Under the pieces are notes generated by a model. That model ran no database searches, was not told the DNA's origin, and saw only the letters and a program-made list of their open reading frames with translations. Below are positions 25,465 through 34,307 of a stretch of DNA of 64,000 nt, one piece after another (position 1 is the first letter of the stretch; every line of letters starts with the position of its first letter). Source of the DNA: Phytoactinopolyspora mesophila (GTDB lineage Bacteria > Actinomycetota > Actinomycetes > Jiangellales > Jiangellaceae); contig NZ_WLZY01000002.1 of NCBI RefSeq assembly GCF_010122465.1, positions 261,076-325,075 on the forward strand, read 5' to 3'. Made by a program: the position numbers and the translations under genes.

Positions 25465-26517
25465 CTAGCCGCCGTCGACGCGTTCGCGCGGGGGAGTGCT
25501 CTGCCGGATGACTACCTCGCCGGCGATGCTTCTTACCCGCGGCGGTTCGCCTGGAGCGGCATCGAGGGCGAGTTCGAGCGCCACCGAACCGGCCTTCTCC
25601 AGAGGCAGCCGGACGGTGGTCAGCGCCGGGCTGACGTCGCGCAGGGTGCTGATGTCGTCGAAGCCCGCCATGCCGATCTCGCCTGGGAGGTCGATGCCGC
25701 GCTCACGGCATGCGGTCATGGCGCCTACGGCCATGACGTCGTTGGCGGCGAAGACGCAGTCGATCGTCGTGCCCCGGTCCAACAGTTCGGCCATCGCGTC
25801 GTAGCCGCCGTCGCGGGTGAAGCCGCCGTGCACGATGTTGGCCGGGTCGATCTCGATGCTCTCGTCCGCCAGCCCGGCACGGAAGCCCTCGACCCGGTCG
25901 CGAGCGGTGAGCAACGGGTCGGGGCCGGCCAGGATGGCGAAGTGCCGATAGCCCAGCTGGACCAGTTCAGCGGCTAGATCGTGGGCTCCCGCGCGGTTCT
26001 CGAGCCGGACGGTGTCGACCGGGAGCACGTCCTGGCTGATCATGACCACTCGCCCGCCAGTTTGCTCGAAAGCCGTCACTTCTCGATCCAGTGCCTTGGC
26101 ATACGGGCTGTCGGCCATCCGGCTGCCGACGACGATCACCACCCGGCTGTGTTGTCCGCGTAGTGCGCTCAGATGCTCCACCTCGCGGTCCGGGCGTCGT
26201 CCGGTATTGGCCAGCGTGACCAGCATCTGGTGCGACTCCGCGGAGCGGATCACGCCGGTTGCGATGGAGGAGAAGTAGGGGTCGGAGATGTCGTGGACGA
26301 GCAGCCCAGCGATATTAGTGCGGCCCTTGGCGACCGCCTGAGCCTGTGTGTTCGCTGCGTAGTTGAGTTTGCGTGCCGCCTCGAGGACGCGCTCACGGAG
26401 ATCTTCGCCTACCTGCCGGGTGCTGCCGTTGATGGCGCGAGAAGCAGTGGCGAGCGAGACGCCTGCCTCGCGGGCGACGTCCGTCAGCGTCGCAGCGCTG
26501 TTCCCTTGAGTGGCCAT
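25465..26517 (-). CDS. LacI-family transcriptional repressor
   Basis: This encodes 350 residues. The HTH is TLTDVAREAGVSLATASRAIN at residues ~10-30, with the hinge helix RVLEAARKLNYAANTQAQAVAKG. The periplasmic-binding-protein-like sensor runs from ~65 to the end (IAGLLVHDISDPYFSSIATGV ... GMAGFDDISTLRDVSPALTTV). A GGAA-N6-TTCC palindrome lies 28 bases upstream of the start and suggests autorepression. A similar site precedes the Gfo/Idh-DUF993 operon 5 kb away, so it may govern that pathway. Confidence 0.93.
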   Translation of the reverse strand: MATQGNSAATLTDVAREAGVSLATASRAINGSTRQVGEDLRERVLEAARKLNYAANTQAQAVAKGRTNIAGLLVHDISDPYFSSIATGVIRSAESHQMLVTLANTGRRPDREVEHLSALRGQHSRVVIVVGSRMADSPYAKALDREVTAFEQTGGRVVMISQDVLPVDTVRLENRAGAHDLAAELVQLGYRHFAILAGPDPLLTARDRVEGFRAGLADESIEIDPANIVHGGFTRDGGYDAMAELLDRGTTIDCVFAANDVMAVGAMTACRERGIDLPGEIGMAGFDDISTLRDVSPALTTVRLPLEKAGSVALELALDAAPGEPPRVRSIAGEVVIRQSTPPRERVDGG

Positions 26518-26544
26518 GAAAACCTCGTTCGTGATTAACCTGGT

Positions 26545-26560
26545 TGGAAGGCGGTTTCCA
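26545..26560. promoter_or_regulatory. Operator palindrome upstream of the LacI gene
   Basis: TGGAAGGCGGTTTCCA pairs TGGAA with TTCCA around a CG-centred core, the form expected for a LacI-family operator. Its half-sites equal those at 21217-21230. Confidence 0.6.
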
Positions 26561-26606
26561 CTCTACTGGGCGGGCAGGGAACTGTCTGCTTCGAACGCCG
26601 GACATG

Positions 26607-26647
26607 CCGGATGACGGCCCCCTAGTGGGTGGAGGGCCGTCATCCGG
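26607..26647 (-). terminator. Hairpin downstream of the RpoD-like sigma gene
   Basis: The 14-base arms CCGGATGACGGCCC (26607-26620) and GGGCCGTCATCCGG (26634-26647) pair perfectly around a 13-base loop, 57 bases past the sigma stop. No U-tract follows, as is common in high-GC actinobacteria. Confidence 0.8.
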
Positions 26648-26703
26648 TCGTTGGTGCTTGAGCCGAGCCGCTCGTTCTCTGGGGGCGCCCGGCTCTGGGC
26701 GGC

Positions 26704-27687
26704 TCAGCTGGCCCAGGCGAGAAGTGTGTGCTTGCGCTGTGGGTCACGTAGCGCCGCCAAGGCGTGCTTTTCGAGCTGGCGGACCCGTTCGCGGGAGACA
26801 CCGACCTCGTCGGCGACATCCTGCAACGTGTGTTCGCGGCCGTCGGCCAGGCCGTATCGCAGCTCGATGATCCGTGCTTCCCTCGGGGGAAGCGAATCGA
26901 GAACGGTGCGCAACGACTCGATCAGGGCGTGGTGTTCGGCGATGTCCTCGGCGCGCACGACATCGTCGTCCTCGATGATCTCGCCGACCGACGTGTCGCC
27001 GTCCTCACCGATGGGAGTGTCGAGGCTGAGCGGATCACGCGAAACCCGGCGCAGCTCGATGACTCGTTCGACCGGCAGGCCGGCTTCCTCGGCGATCTCT
27101 TCGACCGTCGCATCGCGTCCGAGCAGCCGCTGCAGATCACGGCTGACACGGTGCAGTTTGGCGACGGTCTCCGCAACGTGGACCGGGAGCCGGACGGTGC
27201 GGGTCTGTTCAGCGAGTCCACGCTGGATCGACTGGCGGATCCACCACGTGGCGTAGGTGGAGAACTTGAACCCCTTGGCGTAGTCGAATTTCTCGACCGC
27301 GCGCATGAGGCCGAGGTTGCCTTCCTGGATCACGTCGAGGAACGGGAGCCCACGGTTGGACAGCTTGCGTGCCACCGAGACGACGAGACGGAGGTTGGCG
27401 CGGATCATATGGTCTTTTGCCCGCTCACCATCGTCGGCGATGGCCTGCAGTTCGCGACGGTGCTTGGGCGTGATCTTCCTGCTGCCCTGACCGGCGTCGG
27501 CGGCCCGGAGGAGCTCTCCGGCATACACGCCTGCCTCGATGCGTTTGGCAAGATCCACCTCCTGCTCCGCGGTGAGCAGGGGCGTTTTACCTATTTGCGC
27601 GAGGTATCGCCCGACCAGGTCAGGTTCCCCGTCGGAGCCTGTGCGCTGACTGTTGCGCGTGACACTGGCTTCCGTAGTCACGGTCAT
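26704..27687 (-). CDS. RpoD/SigB-like group 2 sigma factor
   Basis: This encodes 327 residues. Region 1.2 is DLVGRYLAQIGKTPLLTAEQE, region 2 is the near-invariant NLRLVVSVARKLSNRGLPFLDVIQ followed by GLMRAVEKFDYAKGFKFSTYATWW, and region 3 is VAETVAKLHRVSRDL. Region 4 is HTLQDVADEVGVSRERVRQLE. It lacks the long acidic N-terminus of the principal HrdB/SigA, which points to an alternative housekeeping-like factor such as SigB of mycobacteria. A strong hairpin follows the gene. It is monocistronic. Confidence 0.95.
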   Translation of the reverse strand: MTVTTEASVTRNSQRTGSDGEPDLVGRYLAQIGKTPLLTAEQEVDLAKRIEAGVYAGELLRAADAGQGSRKITPKHRRELQAIADDGERAKDHMIRANLRLVVSVARKLSNRGLPFLDVIQEGNLGLMRAVEKFDYAKGFKFSTYATWWIRQSIQRGLAEQTRTVRLPVHVAETVAKLHRVSRDLQRLLGRDATVEEIAEEAGLPVERVIELRRVSRDPLSLDTPIGEDGDTSVGEIIEDDDVVRAEDIAEHHALIESLRTVLDSLPPREARIIELRYGLADGREHTLQDVADEVGVSRERVRQLEKHALAALRDPQRKHTLLAWAS

Positions 27688-27943
27688 GGCCCCTCCCTTC
27701 CTGTGGTAATCGGACGGTACCCAGTTCGTCCGACGAACATACGTTCACAACGCTTCAGACATGTGAGAGATTCCGAAATACCTGAGAAGTTGCTGAGAGT
27801 TGAGCGGATTGCGGGTACGATACGTGCCCGCTGGGACGTGCTCGTCGGTCTTCGCCCTGCTGTTCGCTGGTGGCCCCGGTGGCCACGACGTCGTCCTCAG
27901 GACTCTAGAACGTCGTGGGGATGTGGTCCATTCCCGACACGAG

Positions 27944-29383
27944 TCAGCCTGCCATCATTTCTTCGCGTACTCCGTTTCCGGCTGGCATTCGGCTGGCCTG
28001 TTCCAACGCTATGGCCGCGCTCGGACCCGCGGGCGTGGTGTCCTGCGCCGGCGCCGACCGGCGAGCCAGCGCCACCACGCTCACCGCGGCGAGCACGGCT
28101 GCCATGGCGAGCGCCATGCTCATCGCTCCAGTGCCATCGCCGGCGACGGTCCAGATGACGGTGGCGAGGGCCGGCCCGAGCGCGATTCCAAGCTGCCGGA
28201 CCAGGCTGGTGGTGGCGCCGATGGTGGCCATCAGATGCCGTGGGGCGCGGGCCATCGCCATGTTCTGGTTCTGCCCGGCAAACAGTCCGGCTCCGGCGCC
28301 GGCGATGGCCAGCCGCCAGGCGATGTCGAACGGTCCCCACCCGGTCCCGAGCGGAATCAGGAGCACAATGCCTGCCGTGACGCCGACCGCGCCGGCGATG
28401 GCGACCGGGCGGGCATCCCAGCGGTCGGCCAGCGCTCCGCCGATCATCCCGAAGAGCATGACGCCCGCGGGGAAGGCAAGGACGGTCAGGCCGACGGTGG
28501 TGGGCGAAAGCCCGCCGACCCGCTGGAGGTAGAAGGGCACCATGAACTGCACGGCCATGACGGCGGTCATCTCGACCAGCAGCGCCACATGCGGCCCGAG
28601 CATGCCGGGTGAGCGGATCAGCCGGCGCACCTGAACGCTGCTCGGCAGTCGCCGCCAGATGAACAGAAACGGCACGGCCACCAGAGTCATGGCCAGCCAG
28701 ATCGGCCCGTGGTCAGCCGTGAGGGAGAGTGCGAGGAGGACGGCCACGGCCGCCCCACTGAGCACGGCGGTTTCGGTCAGCCACTCACGCCCGGGAAGTT
28801 TCGGCGACGGGCCGCTGGCCAGTTGCGTGGCGGCGATCGTCATGACAACGACGCTGACCGGGACGTTCATGTAGAAGATCCACGACCAGCCGACTCGCTC
28901 GATGAGGACCCCGCCTAGCGCCGGACCGCTGATGGCGCCCAGCGGACCGAGCGTCATGACGATGGACATGGCGCGTCCGCGGGCCTGAGGCTGGACAGCG
29001 GTGGTGACGACGACCGGAAGCAACGCGAACAGGGCCGCACCGAAGGCGCCCTGCGCGACCCGGGCGGCGATCAGCGAGGAGATATCGGGCGCCAGACCGA
29101 CGGCGACGCTGGCGAGGGCGAAGCCGCCGACGGAACCGAGGAAGGCCTGGCGTCGGCCCATCTGGTCGAGCCAGCGTCCGGCCGGAAGGCTCAGCGCGAC
29201 CATGGGCAGGACGTATCCGAGGACGATCCATTGAGTGAGGGCGGTGCTGATGCCGAATTGGTTCTCGATGGTGGGAAGAGCGACGTGGACCACCGTCACG
29301 TCGGCCTGGGCCATGAATACGGCAAGGCCTGCGGCGACGACGAGCCACCAGCGGTTGCGTTGCGCGGTCTCGGTGTGAGTCAT
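27944..29383 (-). CDS. MFS multidrug exporter (DHA2-like)
   Basis: This encodes 479 residues with about 14 hydrophobic segments. Motif A is LPAGRWLDQMGRRQAF, and motif C-type glycine/proline patterns lie in GPLGAISGPALGGVLIERVGWSWIFYMNVP, the hallmark of drug:H+ antiporters. It is an inner-membrane exporter of unknown substrate. A divergent TetR gene starts 82 bases away with a palindromic region between them (GTGT ... ACAC around 29415-29432), the classical layout of a drug-induced pump. Confidence 0.93.
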   Translation of the reverse strand: MTHTETAQRNRWWLVVAAGLAVFMAQADVTVVHVALPTIENQFGISTALTQWIVLGYVLPMVALSLPAGRWLDQMGRRQAFLGSVGGFALASVAVGLAPDISSLIAARVAQGAFGAALFALLPVVVTTAVQPQARGRAMSIVMTLGPLGAISGPALGGVLIERVGWSWIFYMNVPVSVVVMTIAATQLASGPSPKLPGREWLTETAVLSGAAVAVLLALSLTADHGPIWLAMTLVAVPFLFIWRRLPSSVQVRRLIRSPGMLGPHVALLVEMTAVMAVQFMVPFYLQRVGGLSPTTVGLTVLAFPAGVMLFGMIGGALADRWDARPVAIAGAVGVTAGIVLLIPLGTGWGPFDIAWRLAIAGAGAGLFAGQNQNMAMARAPRHLMATIGATTSLVRQLGIALGPALATVIWTVAGDGTGAMSMALAMAAVLAAVSVVALARRSAPAQDTTPAGPSAAIALEQASRMPAGNGVREEMMAG

Positions 29384-29465
29384 GTCGTGTCCTCCCGCAA
29401 GAACTTCACATAGTGTGCATGTTGTAAACTACACACCGCGAGTAATTCCGTCAAGGGAGGCCCTC

Positions 29466-30077
29466 ATGACGAAGTCCATCGACGCGCCACGGAACGCGCG
29501 CAGTCAGCGCACCCGTGAAGCGCTCCTGGCCGCGACGCGCGAGATCCTGGAGGCCGACGGCTTTGAGGCGCTGACCATGGCTGCTGTCGCCGAGCGGGCC
29601 AACGTGTCACGGCGCGCCGTGTATCTGCACTTCACCTCGCGGACCGACCTGGTCAGTGCGCTGTTCGATTACATCGCGCGCGGTGAGGGGCTCGGTGAGT
29701 CGGTGAAGCCGATCTGGGAGGCGCCCGACGCGGTGGCAGCGCTACATGAATGGGTGCGGCATCTGACCCGCTATCACCCCAAGGTCATGGCCGTGGATCG
29801 CGCCATCGAGCGGGTCAGGCGAGTGGATGCCGACGCCCAGCGGCATCGTGACACGGTGGTTGCCGCGCAGCTGGCGTCGTGTCGCCGCCTGGTCGAATGG
29901 CTGGACAGCGAAGGGCGGCTGGCGGGGGAGTGGAGTGTCGAAGCTGCCACGGACTTACTCTTCGGGCTGATCTGCACGGAATTGTTCGAGCGGCTGATGG
30001 AATTCCGGTCGTGGACGCCGGAGGATCTGCAGCGTCATCTCTGGACGTTGTGCCGAGCGACGTTCGTCCGCGACTGA
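29466..30077 (+). CDS. TetR-family regulator of the adjacent MFS pump
   Basis: This encodes 203 residues from ATG 29466 with AGGGAGG six bases upstream; an in-frame upstream extension has no similarity. The HTH is MAAVAERANVSRRAVYLHFTS, followed by an all-helical ligand domain. It is divergent from the MFS exporter, so it is probably its ligand-responsive repressor. The 3' side is followed by a TTGATCAT hairpin. Confidence 0.92.
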   Translation: MTKSIDAPRNARSQRTREALLAATREILEADGFEALTMAAVAERANVSRRAVYLHFTSRTDLVSALFDYIARGEGLGESVKPIWEAPDAVAALHEWVRHLTRYHPKVMAVDRAIERVRRVDADAQRHRDTVVAAQLASCRRLVEWLDSEGRLAGEWSVEAATDLLFGLICTELFERLMEFRSWTPEDLQRHLWTLCRATFVRD

Positions 30078-30092
30078 TCCACGCCCTCTACT

Positions 30093-30155
30093 CGTTGATC
30101 ATGGCCACCAGGCGCCTATAGGTCGCCGTGTAGAGGATTTTGCCCATGATCAACG
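30093..30155. repeat. TTGATCAT inverted repeat (12-bp arms)
   Basis: The arms CGTTGATCATGG (30093-30104) and CCATGATCAACG (30144-30155) are exact complements around a 39-base loop. The element sits between the convergent TetR and PPOX genes. Its arms match those at 18739-18800 over GTTGATCATGG. Confidence 0.9.
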
Positions 30156-30189
30156 GGAGTGGGGAGTGTGGGTGGGCGCGGCGGGTCTG

Positions 30190-30540
30190 TTACGCAGTGG
30201 CGTCGAGGCCCCAGGAGCGCACCCGGTCCGGATGGATGCGGATAACGGGTGTGGTGCCGTCGACCGCCTCGGCGCGGCCGCGGATCTCGACGCCGCGTGG
30301 TTGCCAGGGCGGTAGCACGTCGTCGACGACGATCGCGGCTTTCCCGGAGCGGGCGACGTCGCGAAACTTCTTGGTATTCGCGAAATCGCGTCCGCCGATG
30401 TCGATGGTGTCCAGTTCCTGGTTGTAGGACCAGCCGACAGGTGTGACATGTGGTGTGCCGTCGGCGCCGACGGTGGCGATCCGGCCGAGGCGGCGCTCGG
30501 ACTGCAGGTAGCTCAGCTCTTCTTCACTGAATGCGCTCAT
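30190..30540 (-). CDS. PPOX-class F420-dependent oxidoreductase
   Basis: This encodes 116 residues from ATG 30540, preceded by GGAGGAC. It has a split beta-barrel flavin/deazaflavin fold: LGRIATVGADGTPHVTPVGW, DTIDIGGRDFANTKKFRDVARSGKAAIVVDD and the RGVEIRGRAEAV strand. Members use F420H2 or FMN to reduce small molecules such as biliverdin or xenobiotics. It is a single gene, convergent with TetR. The cofactor type is inferred from family resemblance. Confidence 0.9.
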   Translation of the reverse strand: MSAFSEEELSYLQSERRLGRIATVGADGTPHVTPVGWSYNQELDTIDIGGRDFANTKKFRDVARSGKAAIVVDDVLPPWQPRGVEIRGRAEAVDGTTPVIRIHPDRVRSWGLDATA

Positions 30541-30661
30541 CGTGTCCTCCGGGGTAGCGATGAGCAATAAAGTACACGATGTGTGAAGTTTTGACTAGGG
30601 CCGCTTGCCCGTCCGACTCAACCGATAGTGTTACCTCCACCCATACGTCTATGACCTGCGA

Positions 30662-30686
30662 GAACCTAACGTGACTACGCTGCGTC
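30662..30686 (+). promoter_or_regulatory. ECF-type promoter in front of the ECF sigma gene
   Basis: GAACC (30662-30666) and CGTC (30683-30686) are separated by 16 bases, the classic -35/-10 of ECF sigma factors. The expected start point falls at about the GTG at 30697, so a leaderless, self-activated transcript is likely. Confidence 0.65.
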
Positions 30687-30696
30687 TCTATCTGAT

Positions 30697-31284
30697 GTGA
30701 AGAGAAAACGCTCAGTCGCGGATGCTGGCGGGCGCGTAGCGCCGGCTCCGGAGACACGTTCCGACGACGAGTTGCTCCGTGCCGCCGGCGCCGGGGACCG
30801 GCAGGCGTTCGAGGAGTACTACGCGCGCAACGCGCCGTGGCTGCTCATCAGATTGCGGCGGCGCTGCGGCGACGCCGAACTGGCTGCCGACGTCCTGCAG
30901 GAGACCTTCCTCGCCGTCTGGCGGGCGGCGGCGTCCTACCAGGGCACGCAACAGGCCGGTGGCTGGCTCTGGTCCATCGCGACCCGCCGCATGATCGACG
31001 CTCATCGACGACGGACGGCACGTGGCGAGCAGGTATCCGGTGACGTACCCGACGATCGGGCCACGGCGCGCTCCGCCGAGGACGAGGTGCTCGCGTCGAC
31101 GCTGGACGCCCACCTGGCCGGGGCACTGCATCGGCTAGCTCCTGAGCTACGAGCGGTTCTGCAAGCCACGGTGCTGGACGGGTTGTCGGTGCGGGAGACG
31201 GCCGTCCTTCTCGATATCCCCGAGGGAACGGTCAAGACCCGCGCCCGTCGGGCACGGCTGCAACTGAAGGAGGCCCTGACGTGA
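30697..31284 (+). CDS. ECF sigma factor, autoregulated
   Basis: This encodes 195 residues from GTG 30697 with no Shine-Dalgarno. Region 2 contains YARNAPWLLIRLRRRCGDAELAADVLQETFLAVWR and AGGWLWSIATRRMIDAHRRR, and region 4 contains LAPELRAVLQATVLDGLSVRETAVLLDIPEGTVKTRARRARL. It overlaps by GTGA with an anti-sigma gene and heads a five-gene operon that ends in an ABC exporter. An ECF-like promoter sits in the right place for positive autoregulation. Confidence 0.94.
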   Translation: MKRKRSVADAGGRVAPAPETRSDDELLRAAGAGDRQAFEEYYARNAPWLLIRLRRRCGDAELAADVLQETFLAVWRAAASYQGTQQAGGWLWSIATRRMIDAHRRRTARGEQVSGDVPDDRATARSAEDEVLASTLDAHLAGALHRLAPELRAVLQATVLDGLSVRETAVLLDIPEGTVKTRARRARLQLKEALT

Positions 31285-32123
31285 CCTGGCACGTATCGCG
31301 ACTCATGATCGAGGCGTACGTCGACGACAACGTGGCTGAGGCGGACGCCTGGTCGATCGAAGCACACGTCATGGAATGTGAGCATTGCCGCCGCGCCGTG
31401 GCCGCCGCCTCCGCCGGCCAGCCGCGGATCACCGCACAGCTGACCAGTGCGAGAACGGCCGTATTGGACAACCTTCCCGCCCAGGGGCGGATTCGGCGAG
31501 GCACCGCAATCCGGGCGCTGCGCATGCTGCTGGCATCCGGGCCCGCGGCTCGCGGTCCGTGGTTGCTGGCAACCCTGATGACCCTGGCTCTCGCGGTCGG
31601 CCTGGAACTGACCGTGGGTGGCACCGGCCTGTTCGGCTCGACGGCACCGGTCCTCCTGTTACTCGCTCCCGTACTGCCCGTCCTCGGAGTGGCAGTGTCG
31701 TACGGATCGGGGCTCGACGACGCCTACGAAGTGATCGCCACCACGCCGTCCGGTGGGTTGCGCCTGCTGTTGATCCGCACCGCGGCGGTGCTCGCCGTCA
31801 CCGTCCCGGCTACGGTCGCCGCCGGCCTGTTGGCCGATATCGGCTGGTCGGTCACCTGGCTGTTACCCGGTCTCACGCTGACGGTGCTCACCCTTCTCCT
31901 CGGCACCTCCATCGGCATCGGGCACGCGGCGGCGGTGATCGGGAGCGGGTGGGCCGTCGTCGTCGTATCCGACATCATCAGCGACACCGGACTCACCCTG
32001 CTCACCGAGACGGCGACAGCGGCCTGGCTGGCCGCGCTCGGCCTCGGCGCCACCGCCGTGGTTTTCCGGCGCGAGGCATTCAACCACCTACACCCGCAGA
32101 TCCGTACTCACAGTGAGGCCTGA
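31281..32123 (+). CDS. Zinc-finger anti-sigma factor fused to a multi-span membrane domain
   Basis: This encodes 280 residues from GTG 31281 (AAGGAGG seven bases upstream). The N-terminal ~75 residues are an anti-sigma zinc-binding domain with the H-x3-C-x2-C motif HVMECEHC at residues 29-36. Instead of the usual single transmembrane helix, about six hydrophobic segments follow from ~95 onward (e.g. LLATLMTLALAVGLELTV, VLLLLAPVLPVLGVAV, LLPGLTLTVLTLLLGTSIGI). It probably holds the co-encoded sigma factor at the membrane. The membrane domain may interact with the ABC proteins encoded next. Confidence 0.85.
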   Translation: MTWHVSRLMIEAYVDDNVAEADAWSIEAHVMECEHCRRAVAAASAGQPRITAQLTSARTAVLDNLPAQGRIRRGTAIRALRMLLASGPAARGPWLLATLMTLALAVGLELTVGGTGLFGSTAPVLLLLAPVLPVLGVAVSYGSGLDDAYEVIATTPSGGLRLLLIRTAAVLAVTVPATVAAGLLADIGWSVTWLLPGLTLTVLTLLLGTSIGIGHAAAVIGSGWAVVVVSDIISDTGLTLLTETATAAWLAALGLGATAVVFRREAFNHLHPQIRTHSEA

Positions 32124-32124
32124 G

Positions 32125-32895
32125 ATGACCGCACCAACAGTCCTTGGCACCCACATCGAGGTCCGCGGCCTCACCGTCCGGTACAAGAAGCGTGCCGCAC
32201 TCGACGGCCTCGACCTCGACTTGGACGCCGGCGTCCACGGCCTGCTTGGTCCGAACGGCGCGGGCAAGACCACTCTCATGCGGGTCTTGGCCACGGTGGC
32301 GAAGCCCACGTCCGGTCGGGTCGCCCTGCTGGGGCACGATCTCAGCGACCAGCGTGCTCTGCGTGTAGTGCGGCGTCGGCTCGGATACCTTCCCCAGCAC
32401 TTCGGCTACTACCCACGGTTCACGGTCCGTGAGTTCGTCGAGTACTTCGCCTGGCTGAAAGAGATGCCCGGGTCGACGGTGCCGCTGGCCGTGGATCACG
32501 CGATCGAGCGAGTCGGCCTCGCCGATCGGGCCGACGAGCGGCTCAAACGCCTGTCCGGCGGGATGCTGCGTCGGGCCGGTATCGCCCAAGCCATCGTCAA
32601 CAGCCCTGACATACTCTTGCTCGACGAACCCACGGCTGGGCTCGACCCTGAGCAACGGGTCGACTTCCGGCAGCTGCTCCGCTCGATCGGAGTGGACACA
32701 TGTGTCTTGGTGGCCACTCATCTGGTCGAAGACGTCGCGGCCGCGTGTTCCGAGGTGACGCTGGCCAACGGCGGCCGGGTGGTCTTCCGGGGCACCCCTG
32801 ACGAGCTGGCGGGTCACGGAGACGGCGCCGCCGACGGCGACTCGCCCATCGAACGTGGTTACACCGCCGTGCTGCGCGCGGACCGGGCCCGGTGA
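32125..32895 (+). CDS. ABC-2 type transporter ATP-binding protein
   Basis: This encodes 256 residues from ATG 32125. Walker A is LLGPNGAGKTTL, the Q-loop is in LGYLPQHFGYYPRFTV, the signature is LKRLSGGMLRRAGIAQAI, Walker B is ILLLDEPTAGLDPEQR and the switch histidine is in VLVATHLVEDV. The class matches exporter or antibiotic/bacteriocin ATPases of the DrrA/NodI type. It follows the anti-sigma gene by one base and overlaps the next membrane gene by GTGA, so it forms a transporter with one or both of the downstream membrane proteins. Confidence 0.94.
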   Translation: MTAPTVLGTHIEVRGLTVRYKKRAALDGLDLDLDAGVHGLLGPNGAGKTTLMRVLATVAKPTSGRVALLGHDLSDQRALRVVRRRLGYLPQHFGYYPRFTVREFVEYFAWLKEMPGSTVPLAVDHAIERVGLADRADERLKRLSGGMLRRAGIAQAIVNSPDILLLDEPTAGLDPEQRVDFRQLLRSIGVDTCVLVATHLVEDVAAACSEVTLANGGRVVFRGTPDELAGHGDGAADGDSPIERGYTAVLRADRAR

Positions 32896-34307
32896 GCGTG
32901 ATGACTGCACAGTCTTGGCGGATCGTGCGTACGGAGCTCGTGCGTGGCGTGACTCCGGTCGCCCTGCTGGCGACGGGGGCATCCGCACTGGTGTTGCTCG
33001 GGGCCGAAGCCTCGGTCTGGGTGGGGCGATGGGGTGCGCTGGCCGAACAGGTGAGGGTGATCCTCCTGGTGCTCGCGCCGGTAGCGGTGGCCGCGGGGGC
33101 ATGGCAGGGCGGCCGGGAACATCGCCGGCGAATGCCCGATCTGATCAGCTCGACGTCTCGCCGACCGCTCCATGGCGTGCTGGTGGCCTGTGTCTCGACC
33201 ACCGCCGGTGTGTGGTTGGGGCTGGCCGTGGCGTGGCTCGCCGCGGTCTTGCTGGTGGCACCAGCCGCTACGTATGCCGGTGGCGGGTGGTGGTGGACAC
33301 TGACGGTGTCGCTGGCCGGCCTGGCGGCGGCCAGCGCTGTCGGGGTGTGCGTTGGTCGGCTGATTCCGGGTCGCCTGGTGGCGCCGGTTGCCGGCGTCGT
33401 CGCCTTCGTCGTCGGTGGCATGGCCACCTACCGGATGGACGGGCTGAGCTGGCTCGTGCCCGCTCTCGGACATCAGAGTCGAGGGCTGAGCAGCTTGGAT
33501 ACCGGCTTTCAGCTGCTGCAGCTGAGCTGGTTCGCCGCTCTGGGGGCCACCGCGCTGGTGCTGGCCGGCGCCAACCGCAAAGCCGTCGCGTTGTTGCCGG
33601 CCACGGCCGCGGCGATTGTGGCGGTCCCGATCATTGCCGGGCCGGGAGAGGCGCGCTGGCACCCGGATCCTGCTGCCCGCGACCTCGTGTGCACCGGTGA
33701 TCGGGGCGCCGAGGTCTGCATGACCAGGGTCAATGCGTTTCTCCTGGAGGAGGCGGCGCCTCGTGTACAAGCGCTGCTGCGACGCTGGGAAGACGTGCCT
33801 GGCGGGTTCGACCGCGCTGTGGACGTGGCAGCGCTGGCACCGGAGACCGGGCCGGTCGTGCCGGATCCGGCGACCGGCGGGCGCACCGCTGCACTCGACG
33901 TCACGGGCGGCCTGATCGTGTGGAACGGGAAGCTGGTGCCCGAGGAGAGCACCGACGTGACGATCGAGACGGTGTTCGGATGGAACCTGCCGGAGGTGTT
34001 GATCCAGGGGTGCGCGGCTGTGGGGCGGGTGGACGACGCCCCGGTCGATATCTGGGCCGTGTCCACCGTCGCCGAGGCGTGGGCCGGCGGCAACCCGGAC
34101 GTCGGGACGGTGCGCGTAGAGGCGGATGCGGAAGGAGACGACGAGCCGGCCGCCGAGACGAGCCGGGCTTCGGCCGAGATCGGCGACGCGCAGCGCTTGG
34201 CCGCGCTTCCGGCGGACGAGCAGAGGGCCTGGATGGGCACATATCTTGAAGCCGCGAGTACCTGCGACGACGAGACCTTGCTCGCCTTGCGGGGGGAGCT
34301 TCGGTGA
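32892..34307 (+). CDS. ABC transporter membrane subunit with large extracytoplasmic domain
   Basis: This encodes 471 residues. The first ~250 residues carry about six hydrophobic helices (VALLATGASALVLLGAE, VILLVLAPVAVAAGAW, VVACVSTTAGVWLGLAVAWLAAVLL and more). The last ~200 are soluble and contain cysteines (LVCTGDRGAEVCMTRVN, IQGCAAVGR, AASTCDDET), which suggests an extracytoplasmic domain with disulphides. It resembles no named family I know. It overlaps the ATPase gene upstream and the next membrane gene downstream, so it is likely a permease half of the exporter. Confidence 0.75.
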   Translation: MSVMTAQSWRIVRTELVRGVTPVALLATGASALVLLGAEASVWVGRWGALAEQVRVILLVLAPVAVAAGAWQGGREHRRRMPDLISSTSRRPLHGVLVACVSTTAGVWLGLAVAWLAAVLLVAPAATYAGGGWWWTLTVSLAGLAAASAVGVCVGRLIPGRLVAPVAGVVAFVVGGMATYRMDGLSWLVPALGHQSRGLSSLDTGFQLLQLSWFAALGATALVLAGANRKAVALLPATAAAIVAVPIIAGPGEARWHPDPAARDLVCTGDRGAEVCMTRVNAFLLEEAAPRVQALLRRWEDVPGGFDRAVDVAALAPETGPVVPDPATGGRTAALDVTGGLIVWNGKLVPEESTDVTIETVFGWNLPEVLIQGCAAVGRVDDAPVDIWAVSTVAEAWAGGNPDVGTVRVEADAEGDDEPAAETSRASAEIGDAQRLAALPADEQRAWMGTYLEAASTCDDETLLALRGELR

